Positions 49,520 to 57,885 of a stretch of 64,000 nt of DNA are shown piece by piece. The translations under genes were made by a program, and so were the position numbers. The stretch is from an uncultured Rhodobacterales bacterium. GTDB lineage: Bacteria; Pseudomonadota; Alphaproteobacteria; Rhodobacterales; Rhodobacteraceae. The stretch covers positions 1 through 64,000 of the forward strand of contig CAIQOV010000021.1 in NCBI GenBank assembly GCA_903873585.1, read 5' to 3'. Numbering within the stretch: the first letter of the stretch is position 1; every line of letters begins with the position of its first letter. The notes beneath the pieces were generated by a model. The model was not told the origin of the DNA. It made no database searches and saw nothing but the letters and a program-made list of their open reading frames with translations.

Positions 49520-51502
49520 ATGGCAATCGCGCAGCGCCCGTCAGACCTTCGCCCCGCCTTTGTGGCAGGCCCAAGGGTCTTGCATCCGTTTCGCGCTGAC
49601 ACGGCTCCCCCAGCCGCGCCGACCGCGGTCGAGGCGGACCAACGCCTTGCCGCCACCTTGCTGCGCGACGGGCTTGTGCCACCCCACCGCCTTATTCAGG
49701 CGCTGACCCATGTCAAAGACGGGCAAGGCCATCGGCTGGTCGATGTGCTGCTAGAGCGCGAGGTGATGGGCGAAGGGCCACTTTTTGCCACCTTGCAGCG
49801 GCAGACGGGGTTGGGGCGGGCCAATCTGGTGGCTGCCTTCGACCCAAGCCTGATCGACCAGTTGGGCGCATCGTTTTGCTTGGCAGAACGCTTGGTGCCT
49901 TTGCGCCGGATGGGGGGGGCCACGCTGATTGCCGCAGGCCACCCTGACAGCTTTGCGCGCCATCACCACAGGCTGGCGCAGGTCTTTGGCAAAGTTCTGC
50001 CCAGCCTTGCCCCCTCTGCCCAGATCGAGGCGCGGATACTGGCGGCGCGTGGCCCCGCTATGGCGCAGGCGGCCGAAACCACCGTAGCGCTTGACCTGTC
50101 GTGCCGCAGCTACACAAAGCCCAGCCCCAGCACGCTGCGCCTTTGGGCGGTGGGGGCTGCGCTGTCGCTGTTGGTGTTCAAGCCATTGTTGGCGGTGCTG
50201 GCCCTGTGCGCGGTACTGACGCTGGCGCTGTCCACCGGCCTGAAACTGGCCGCCCTGATCGCCAGCCTGCGCCCTGCCCCGCCCCAAGCGCCAAACCCCG
50301 CGCATCTCGCCCGATTGCCCACCGTGTCGATCCTTGTGGCGCTGTACCGTGAAAGCGACATCGCCGCGCGTCTGGTGCAGCGCTTGGGCCGGCTCGACTA
50401 TCCGCGCGCTTTGTTGGATGTGGTTTTGGTGGTGGAAGAGGACGACAGCCTGACCCGCCAAGCCCTGTTGCGCGCCGATCTGCCGGGGTGGATGCGCGTT
50501 GTCGTCACCCCCGCCGGACGGGTGAAAACCAAGCCCCGCGCCCTGAACCATGCGCTGACGCAGTGCAAAGGCACAATTGTGGGGGTCTATGATGCCGAAG
50601 ATGCCCCCGCCCCCGACCAGATCGCCCAAGTGGTGAACCGCTTTGCCCAAAGAGGGCCACAGGTCGCCTGCCTGCAAGGCGCGCTGGATTTTTACAACCC
50701 GACCAAGACATGGCTGTCGCGCTGCTTTACGCTGGAATACGCCGCTTGGTTTCGCGTAATCTTGCCGGGCTTGCAACGGTTGGGCCTGCCCCTGCCCCTA
50801 GGGGGGACAACCTTGTTCTTTCGGCGCGAGGTGTTGGAAAAACTGGGCGCTTGGGATGCTTACAATGTGACCGAAGACGCCGATCTGGGCATTCGCTTGG
50901 CCCGATGCGGGTATCGCACCGAAATTCTTCCCTCGACCACGTTAGAAGAGGCGACCTGCCACGCGCGCCCTTGGGTCAAGCAACGCTCGCGCTGGGTGAA
51001 GGGGTATATGATGACCTACCTGACCCATATGCGCGACCCCGCCCGCCTGTACCGCGATTTGGGCCTGCGCGGGTTTGCGGGATTTCAAATCTTGTTCTTA
51101 GGCTCTATCGCGCAAGCACTGCTGGCGCCTGTGTTATGGTCGTTTTGGGCCTTTTGCTTGGGGCTTGGCCATCCGCTTTCGGGCATCATCGCCCCGCAAG
51201 CCCTGCACGGCCTGACGCTGGCCTTTGTGACCTGCGAGGTCGTTTCCATCGCGGTGGGCATCTTGGGGCTGAAACGGTCGGGGCAAAACATCGCAGCCCT
51301 GTGGGTGCCCACGCTGGCGTTATATTTTCCGCTGCAAACCTTGGCCGCTTATAAAGCGGCTTACGAGATGTTGGTGAACCCGTTCTTTTGGGACAAAACC
51401 TCGCACGGGGCGTTTCACCAAGCGACGACGTTTAGCGCAGCTTCAACTCTCCCGCATCGACGCGCAGGCGTGTTTCATAGGCTTTCGAGATGTGCATCTT
51501 AA
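49520..51502 (+). CDS. GT2-family glycosyltransferase with type II secretion ATPase-like N-terminal domain
   Basis: A 660-residue membrane protein. Residues ~38-160 resemble the GSPII_E/MshEN N-terminal domain of secretion ATPases (LLRDGLVPPHRLIQALTH, PLFATLQRQTGLGRANL), a domain known elsewhere to bind c-di-GMP. Two helices (~208-250) precede a processive-type GT2 domain: VEEDDS (~306), DAEDAP (358-363), TEDADLG (451-457) and QRSRWVKGY (488-496), then helices at ~520-610. This is the layout of cellulose-synthase-like enzymes; the polymer is unknown. After the usual end PFFWDKTSHG (621-630) about 30 odd residues follow that are translated from the antisense of gntR, implying a lost or displaced stop. 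Confidence 0.87.
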   Translation: MAIAQRPSDLRPAFVAGPRVLHPFRADTAPPAAPTAVEADQRLAATLLRDGLVPPHRLIQALTHVKDGQGHRLVDVLLEREVMGEGPLFATLQRQTGLGRANLVAAFDPSLIDQLGASFCLAERLVPLRRMGGATLIAAGHPDSFARHHHRLAQVFGKVLPSLAPSAQIEARILAARGPAMAQAAETTVALDLSCRSYTKPSPSTLRLWAVGAALSLLVFKPLLAVLALCAVLTLALSTGLKLAALIASLRPAPPQAPNPAHLARLPTVSILVALYRESDIAARLVQRLGRLDYPRALLDVVLVVEEDDSLTRQALLRADLPGWMRVVVTPAGRVKTKPRALNHALTQCKGTIVGVYDAEDAPAPDQIAQVVNRFAQRGPQVACLQGALDFYNPTKTWLSRCFTLEYAAWFRVILPGLQRLGLPLPLGGTTLFFRREVLEKLGAWDAYNVTEDADLGIRLARCGYRTEILPSTTLEEATCHARPWVKQRSRWVKGYMMTYLTHMRDPARLYRDLGLRGFAGFQILFLGSIAQALLAPVLWSFWAFCLGLGHPLSGIIAPQALHGLTLAFVTCEVVSIAVGILGLKRSGQNIAALWVPTLALYFPLQTLAAYKAAYEMLVNPFFWDKTSHGAFHQATTFSAASTLPHRRAGVFHRLSRCAS

Positions 51503-52067
51503 GCGCCAAATAAGCGGCGTCGCCATCGCGCGCTTCAATCGCGGCCACGATGCCGTCATGCTCGGCCAAGGCAGGGCCATCGCGGCCTTCGGCGGCAAAG
51601 GATGTGTTGGTCATCAGCGCCATAGACCGATGCACCAGATCAAGCTGTTGCACCAAAAAGCGGTTGTGGCTGGCCAAGTGGATTTGCTTATGAAAGCGCT
51701 TGTTGGCGCGTGACAGCGCGCGCGGGTCACCGCCCAGCAGGGCCTTATCCTCGGCCACCATAGAACGCAAAACGCGCACCTCTTCATCGGTGGCATGGCG
51801 CGCGGCGAGGCGGGCGGCCAAACCCTCCAACTCGGTGCGCACGGCGTAAAGTTCGGCCAACTGGTTGTGATCTAACGAGGCGACAATCAAACTGCGCCCG
51901 TCACGTGTGAGCATCGCTTGGGTTTCCATGCGCTGCAACGCTTCGCGCACGGGGGTGCGGCTGACACCGAAGCGGTCCGCCAGATCAGATTCCACCAAAC
52001 GGTCGCCGGGTTTGTAAACGCCCGCCTCAATCGCCTCTAGGATCAGTGTATAGGCATCTTTGGCCAT
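51432..52067 (-). CDS. GntR-family transcriptional regulator (FadR/FCD subgroup)
   Basis: A 211-residue regulator. N-terminal winged helix: AYTLILEAIEAGVYKPGDRL, VESDLADRFGVSRTPVREAL; C-terminal FCD-type all-helical ligand domain with ELYAVRTELEGLAARLAA, FHKQIHLASHNRFLVQQ and EHDGIVAAIEARD (the His residues usually hold a metal). Start at 52067 with a G-rich site upstream; the frame is open to 52514 only as a shadow of the next gene. Divergent from the HAD phosphatase gene; target genes are not evident. The last 71 bases overlap the end of the glycosyltransferase gene. Confidence 0.9.
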   Translation of the reverse strand: MAKDAYTLILEAIEAGVYKPGDRLVESDLADRFGVSRTPVREALQRMETQAMLTRDGRSLIVASLDHNQLAELYAVRTELEGLAARLAARHATDEEVRVLRSMVAEDKALLGGDPRALSRANKRFHKQIHLASHNRFLVQQLDLVHRSMALMTNTSFAAEGRDGPALAEHDGIVAAIEARDGDAAYLALKMHISKAYETRLRVDAGELKLR

Positions 52068-52157
52068 GAGCCCCCCAATTTTGGCGCAAAGACTAGCGAA
52101 GCGCATGGCAAGGCACAACCCATGGACGCGGGCCTTGACACGGGTTAGCGTGCCCGC

Positions 52158-52799
52158 ATGCGCGATGAGTTTTCCCATATCGAAACTTGGGTCTTTGACC
52201 TTGATAACACGCTCTACCCGCCGCAGTTTCGCCTGTTCGACCAGATCGAGGTGAAGATGACGGCGTGGGTGATGCGCGAATTGGGCGTGGGGGCCACCGA
52301 AGCCAGCCGCCTGCGCCAGCATTACTGGGACAAGTATGGCACAACCTTGGCAGGGCTGATGCGCGAACATGGCGCTGATCCGGCCCCCTATCTGACCGAA
52401 GTGCATGACATCGACTTTAGCGTGCTGCCCGCCGATCCGCCCTTGGCAGCGGCGATTGCAGCCCTGCCCGGTCGGCGGATTGTCTACACCAACGGCAGCG
52501 CGCCCTATGCGCATCAGGTGCTAAAGGCGCGCGGGCTTTCGGGCCTGTTTGACGCGGTCTACGGCATTGCAGAGGCGGGCTTTCTGCCCAAGCCCGAACG
52601 CGCCGCGTTTGAGGTGATCTTTGCTACCGACGGGCTTGATCCGCAAAAAGCCGCGATGTTTGAAGACGACCCGCGCAACCTTTCCGCCCCCCACGCCATG
52701 GGTATGCGCACTGTGCACGTGGCCCCCAAGCCGCTTAAGGCGTTGCATATTCACCATCACACCGACGATCTGGCAGGATTTCTGGCCAAAGTGATCTGA
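52158..52799 (+). CDS. HAD-family pyrimidine 5'-nucleotidase-like phosphatase
   Basis: A 213-residue HAD hydrolase. Motif I FDLDNTLYPP (catalytic Asp pair), motif II IVYTNGSAPYA, motif III Lys in PKPERAAFE and motif IV MFEDDPRNL. The NTLYPP loop and cap sequence match the SDT1/Phm8-like pyrimidine 5'-nucleotidase subgroup that is common in alphaproteobacteria. Probably dephosphorylates UMP/CMP or related phosphates. No strong ribosome site precedes the ATG. Confidence 0.9.
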   Translation: MRDEFSHIETWVFDLDNTLYPPQFRLFDQIEVKMTAWVMRELGVGATEASRLRQHYWDKYGTTLAGLMREHGADPAPYLTEVHDIDFSVLPADPPLAAAIAALPGRRIVYTNGSAPYAHQVLKARGLSGLFDAVYGIAEAGFLPKPERAAFEVIFATDGLDPQKAAMFEDDPRNLSAPHAMGMRTVHVAPKPLKALHIHHHTDDLAGFLAKVI

Positions 52800-52853
52800 C
52801 CCCTTCGCTTTGCCCCCCGCACGCCCTAGATATATCTGGAACGGAGGCGAGCC

Positions 52854-54044
52854 ATGCGCAAAACAACCGACATCCTGATTTCCGGCGGCGGCGTTGCGGG
52901 CCTGACGGCGGCGGCGGCGTTTGGCTCTGCCGGATTTGACGTGCTGTGCATCGAACCCACCCCGCCCGTAACCGATGCCGCCGCCCCCGGCGCTGATCTG
53001 CGCACCACGGCGTTTCTGACGCCTTCTATCGCGGTGCTTGAAGCCGCTGGCCTGTGGCAGCGTTTGGCCCCGCAGGCGGCGGCTTTGCAGATCATGCGGA
53101 TCGTCGATGCGGGTGGAACGCTGCAAGAACCCCGCCAAATCAAAGACTTTGACGCAGGCGAAGTGTCAGACCATCCCTTTGGCTGGAACCTGCCCAACTG
53201 GCTGTTGCGCCGCGAAATGCTGGCGCGTTTGGGCGAATTGCCCAACGTCACCCTGCGCACCGGCGTATCGACCACCGACCTTGTCACCCGTGAGGATGAA
53301 GCCCTTGTAACCCTGTCAGACGGCACCCAAATCGCCGCGCGCTTGGTTGTGGCGGCGGATGGGCGCAATTCTACCATGCGCACGGCGGCGGGCATTGGCG
53401 TCAAAACCTTCCGCTACGGGCAAAAGGCTTTGACCTTTGCTGTGACCCATCTGGTGCCACACCAGAATATCTCGACCGAAATCCACCGCTCTGGCGGGCC
53501 GTTCACGCTGGTGCCGCTGCCCGATGTGGATGGCAAACCCGCCTCGGCCGTGGTGTGGATGGAGCGGGGGCCCGAAGCGCTGCGCCTATCAACCTTGCCG
53601 CAAGCAGAGTTTGAGGCGGAGATCAACGCGCGCTCTTGCCTGATCTTGGGGCCGCTGACCCTCGCCTCAAAGCGCATGGTCTGGCCGATGATCGCGCAAC
53701 TGGCGCAGGCCATGTCAGCGCAGCGCGTGGCCCTGATGGCCGAAGCAGCGCATGTTGTGCCCCCCATCGGCGCGCAGGGCTTGAACATGAGCTTGGCCGA
53801 TCTGGCCTGCCTGCTGGAATTGGCCCAAACCATGCCCTTGGGCAGCGCCCAAATGCTGCAAACCTACCACCGCCGCCGCCATACCGACGTGACAGCCCGC
53901 GTCTTGGGGATAGATGCGCTCAACCGCGCCTCGATGGCGCAGGCCCCATTGCTGCGCGATTTGCGGGCGGCAGGGTTGAACTTATTGCACGGCCTGCCCC
54001 CCCTGCGCCGCATTCTGATGCGGGCAGGATTAGGCCTGCGCTGA
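52854..54044 (+). CDS. UbiH/UbiF-family FAD-dependent monooxygenase, ubiquinone biosynthesis
   Basis: A 396-residue flavoprotein. FAD-binding GxGxxG at the N-terminus (TDILISGGGVAGLTAAAAFG), the DG motif VVAADGRNSTMR (~165) and the third motif MAEAAHVVPPIGAQGLNMSL (~290), where the usual GDAAH reads AEAAH, a variant I believe is frequent in this lineage. It should hydroxylate the ring of a ubiquinone intermediate (C5, C6 or C1 not decidable). A CGGAGG site lies before the ATG. Convergent with the aminotransferase gene. Confidence 0.9.
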   Translation: MRKTTDILISGGGVAGLTAAAAFGSAGFDVLCIEPTPPVTDAAAPGADLRTTAFLTPSIAVLEAAGLWQRLAPQAAALQIMRIVDAGGTLQEPRQIKDFDAGEVSDHPFGWNLPNWLLRREMLARLGELPNVTLRTGVSTTDLVTREDEALVTLSDGTQIAARLVVAADGRNSTMRTAAGIGVKTFRYGQKALTFAVTHLVPHQNISTEIHRSGGPFTLVPLPDVDGKPASAVVWMERGPEALRLSTLPQAEFEAEINARSCLILGPLTLASKRMVWPMIAQLAQAMSAQRVALMAEAAHVVPPIGAQGLNMSLADLACLLELAQTMPLGSAQMLQTYHRRRHTDVTARVLGIDALNRASMAQAPLLRDLRAAGLNLLHGLPPLRRILMRAGLGLR

Positions 54045-54130
54045 AATCGCATTGTTCGGGCTAAGCCTAAGGCGGCAGGCGATGGAAAAAGGGCAAGACA
54101 GCCTGCCTTGCCCCTGCCCCATTGAAGCGC

Positions 54131-55261
54131 TTAGGCGGGCATGGCGGCATCCAGCCCTGCTGTCAGGCGCGCCACCGTCGCGGGCACATCTTTCAACTTA
54201 TCCAAGCCAAACAGCCCCAAGCGGAAGCTGCGATACTCTGCCCCCTCGCCCACTTGCAGCGGCACGCCGGCGGCGATTTGATAGCCCGCCGCACGGAATT
54301 TGGCACCGGTTTGAATGTCGGGGTCTTCGGTAAAGCTGACCACCACGCCGGGGGCGGTAAAGCCCTCGGCGGCAACCGAAACTACGCCGCGCGCGGCCAG
54401 CAAGGCGCGCACCTGACGGCCCAGATCCCACTGCGCGGCCTTAGCGGCATCAAACCCCATCGCCTTGGTTTCCAGCATCGCATCGCGAAAGCCCACCAAA
54501 GCATCGGTCGGCATCGTGGCATGATAGGCATGCCCGCCGCCTTCATAAGCCGCCATCATGGCGCGCCATTTCTTCAGATCGACCGCGAAAGAGTTGGAAT
54601 TCGTCTCAGCCAACCGCGCCTCGGCCAAGGGGCTCATCACCACAACGCCTGCGGCAGGCGAGGCCGACCAGCCCTTTTGCGGGGCCGAGATCAGCACATC
54701 CACCCCCGTCGCCGCCATATCCACCCAAATGCACCCGCTTGCAATGCAATCAAGCACCATCAGCGCGCCAACCTCATGCGCCGCCGCAGCCATGGCCGCA
54801 ATATAGCCATCGGGCAGGATGATGCCAGACGATGTTTCGACATGCGGCGCAAAGACCGCTTCGGGCTTCACTTCCCTGATCTTGGCCACCACCTCTTCAA
54901 TCGGCGGCGGCGCAAACGGCGCGCGCGGCGCGTTGCCTGCGCGCTTTGCCATAATCACATGGGTTTCACCGGCAAATCCACCGGCTTCGAAAATCTGGGT
55001 CCAGCGATAGGAAAACCACCCATTGCGCACGATCAGCACTTTGCCTTGGCCAAACTGCCGCGCCACAGCTTCCATCGCATAGGTGCCACCACCGGGGATC
55101 AGGGCGGTGGCCGTGCCGTGATAAACCTCTTTCAACAGGGCCGAGATGTCGCGCATCACCCCTTGAAACCGCGTCGACATATGGTTCAACGAGCGGTCGG
55201 TGAACACGACCGAGAATTCTTGCAATCCCTGCGGGTCGATATGGGCATGCGGCAATGTCAT
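54131..55261 (-). CDS. Class V PLP-dependent aminotransferase (alanine/serine-glyoxylate type)
   Basis: A 376-residue enzyme from the ATG at 55261 (GGGAGG upstream; the open frame to 55318 is dropped). Class V motifs: ALIPGGGTYAMEAVARQFG (cofactor phosphate loop), APHVETSSGIILP, LDCIASGCIWVD (Asp stacking on PLP) and the PLP lysine in SAPQKGWSASPA. Related enzymes move amino groups to glyoxylate or pyruvate; substrate not decidable. It is 69 bases downstream of two Lrp/AsnC genes on the same strand, so it is a likely target of them. Confidence 0.88.
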   Translation of the reverse strand: MTLPHAHIDPQGLQEFSVVFTDRSLNHMSTRFQGVMRDISALLKEVYHGTATALIPGGGTYAMEAVARQFGQGKVLIVRNGWFSYRWTQIFEAGGFAGETHVIMAKRAGNAPRAPFAPPPIEEVVAKIREVKPEAVFAPHVETSSGIILPDGYIAAMAAAAHEVGALMVLDCIASGCIWVDMAATGVDVLISAPQKGWSASPAAGVVVMSPLAEARLAETNSNSFAVDLKKWRAMMAAYEGGGHAYHATMPTDALVGFRDAMLETKAMGFDAAKAAQWDLGRQVRALLAARGVVSVAAEGFTAPGVVVSFTEDPDIQTGAKFRAAGYQIAAGVPLQVGEGAEYRSFRLGLFGLDKLKDVPATVARLTAGLDAAMPA

Positions 55262-55330
55262 CGGAACCTCCCTGTTTTGCGCAAAGCTAGCGCAAGTTTC
55301 CTGCGCCACAAACCTCATTTCCGACAGATT

Positions 55331-55789
55331 TCATCCAATTGGCCCCGCGCGGCGTTCTTCTGTCAGCAAAACATTGGCCTCCACATTGCCCACGCCGGGC
55401 AAGGTCATGATCCGGCGGCGCAGCACACGTTCAAAGTCAGCGATGTCGCGGGCGACCACGCGCAAGCGGTAATCGAACAGGCCCAAGACGTGCTGCACTA
55501 CCTGCACTTCGGGAATGGCGGCGACAGCGCGTTCAAAGTCTTCCAGCGAGACACGGCCCTTCGCGGCCAGTTTGACGCCCAAAAACACCGTCACCCCAAA
55601 GCCAAGTGCTGCGCGGTCAACCTCTAACCGCAGCCCCTTGATCACCCCCGCCTCTTCCAACCGCTTTTGACGGCGCCAAGCCGCAGGCTGCGACAGGCCC
55701 AAACGGCGGCCCAATTCCCCTGCCGATAGCGCGCCGTCCAAAGCCAAAGCCCGCAACATCGCGCGGTCTAGATCATCAAGGTCAATCAC
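55331..55789 (-). CDS. Lrp/AsnC-family regulator, second of a tandem pair
   Basis: A 152-residue regulator. Helix-turn-helix DLDDLDRAMLRALALDGALS, LGRRLGLSQPAAWRRQKRLE; RAM ligand domain from ~65 (VFLGVKLAAKGRVSLEDFE, VQVVQHVLGLFDYRLRVVARD). Its ATG overlaps the stop of the first paralog in an ATGA. Usually such proteins sense an amino acid and form dimers or octamers. The two paralogs are similar in plan but clearly diverged in sequence, so hetero-oligomers are possible. Confidence 0.92.
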   Translation of the reverse strand: MIDLDDLDRAMLRALALDGALSAGELGRRLGLSQPAAWRRQKRLEEAGVIKGLRLEVDRAALGFGVTVFLGVKLAAKGRVSLEDFERAVAAIPEVQVVQHVLGLFDYRLRVVARDIADFERVLRRRIMTLPGVGNVEANVLLTEERRAGPIG

Positions 55790-56240
55790 AGCGGCAATCC
55801 TTCGGTGTCTTTGATCGTCGCAATCAGCATCAGCGCTTCGACTTCGGCGATATGGGGCAAGGCCAGAATGCGGTTGCGGTAGATCTCTTGATACTGCGCC
55901 ATATCGCGGGCGATCACGTTCAGGCGCACATCGACACGGCCCAAAAACGTTTCAATCCCGATGACTTCCGGCACCAACCGCGCTGCGTCGATGAATTCAT
56001 CAAAGGCGCGCGGGTTGGTTTTATCCAGCGTAAAGCGCAGCGACACTTCCACCGCATAGCCCGTGGCACGCCAGTCAATCACCGCGCGCAGCCCTTTGAC
56101 AGCGCCTTGATCACCCAACCGCTCCATCCGCCGCCACAGTGTTGCGGGGGTGACACCCGCCCGTTCCGCCAAGATAGCCCTGCTGGCCGCAGGGTCAGCC
56201 AGATAGTGGCGCAGAATGCGGCGGTCGGTTTCGTCGATCA

Positions 56241-56244
<4 letters not shown>
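55786..56244 (-). CDS. Lrp/AsnC-family regulator, first of a tandem pair
   Basis: A 152-residue regulator with DETDRRILRHYLADPAASRA, ILAERAGVTPATLWRRMERLG (HTH) and the RAM domain (VEVSLRFTLDKTNPRAFDEF, VIGIETFLGRVDVRLNVIARD). Divergent from ilvC with 123 bases between. The start codon lies inside the first copy of a GCATGATTTTTC repeat, so autoregulation is likely. Together with the second paralog and the aminotransferase it makes a probable three-gene operon concerned with amino-acid metabolism. Confidence 0.92.
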
Positions 56245-57390
<1,146 letters not shown>

Positions 57391-57394
57391 CAGC

Positions 57395-57414
57395 GGTGCG
57401 TGGAACCACGCACC
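57395..57414 (+). terminator. Hairpin immediately after ilvC
   Basis: GGTGCGTGG and its complement lie around AA, four bases past the ilvC stop. With such a short loop the real fold opens the inner pairs. There is no U-tract; the true terminator is the next hairpin. Confidence 0.4.
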
Positions 57415-57448
57415 CTACCGTCGCCTAGGGTGCATCCCACCAAATCTT

Positions 57449-57476
57449 AAGGCCGAAGCGCAAGCTTCGGCCTTTT
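57449..57476 (+). terminator. Rho-independent terminator of ilvC
   Basis: AAGGCCGAAGC pairs over 11 bp around a GCAA tetraloop (57460-57463) and ends in TTTT. Sits 59 bases after the ilvC stop. Confidence 0.85.
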
Positions 57477-57583
57477 GCACATTCCCACACGTCGTTCAGG
57501 CAGCCGTCAGCTTTCGGGCGCATACCCATCCTTAAGGCCATGTGGCGCAAAGCCGCAGACCGCCCTGAACCGATGAGGATGAC

Positions 57584-57829
57584 ATGCGTTTCAAACTGAC
57601 CATCGCGGCCTTGGCCCTAGGCTTGGCCCTGCCCGCCGCCGCAGCCACTATCGCAACCATCGCCCCGCCCGCCACCCTACCGCCCTGCGTGACAAGTGGC
57701 AAAGACGCGACACCCAAAGCAGCAGACCCCACCTGCACGCCCGTCGCCTTGGGCGCAAATATCATTCCGCTGGCCCCCAGCGGCGATGAAGAGTCTGACG
57801 AGGATGGCGAAGGCGGCGATAATGACTAA
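57584..57829 (+). CDS. Small secreted acidic protein, function unknown
   Basis: An 81-residue protein with GAGGATGAC just before its ATG and a clear signal peptide (MRFKLTIAALALGLALPAAAA). The mature part has two Cys (LPPCVTSGK and DPTCTPV), a Pro/Thr-rich middle and a strongly acidic tail, GDEESDEDGEGGDND, which could bind cations. I do not recognise a family. Start, signal and codon bias make it a credible gene; alone between the ilvC terminator and the convergent pseudoprotease gene. Confidence 0.6.
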   Translation: MRFKLTIAALALGLALPAAAATIATIAPPATLPPCVTSGKDATPKAADPTCTPVALGANIIPLAPSGDEESDEDGEGGDND

Positions 57830-57863
57830 CGCCGCGCGCTAAGTCGCCCGGTAAACACTGGCA

Positions 57864-57881
57864 GGGGGCGCGAAAGCCCCC
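57864..57881. terminator. GC-rich hairpin in the convergent gap
   Basis: GGGGGC and its complement close a GCGAAA loop between the small secreted protein gene and the end of the pseudoprotease gene. It may serve both strands; no U-tract is seen. Confidence 0.4.
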
Positions 57882-57885
57882 CGCC

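Noticed and set aside
54122-55627. 501-codon plus-strand frame
   Set aside because: Antisense to the class V aminotransferase and the second lrp gene, both with full family motifs; the plus translation is His/Arg-rich with no motif, as expected from GC-rich antisense DNA.
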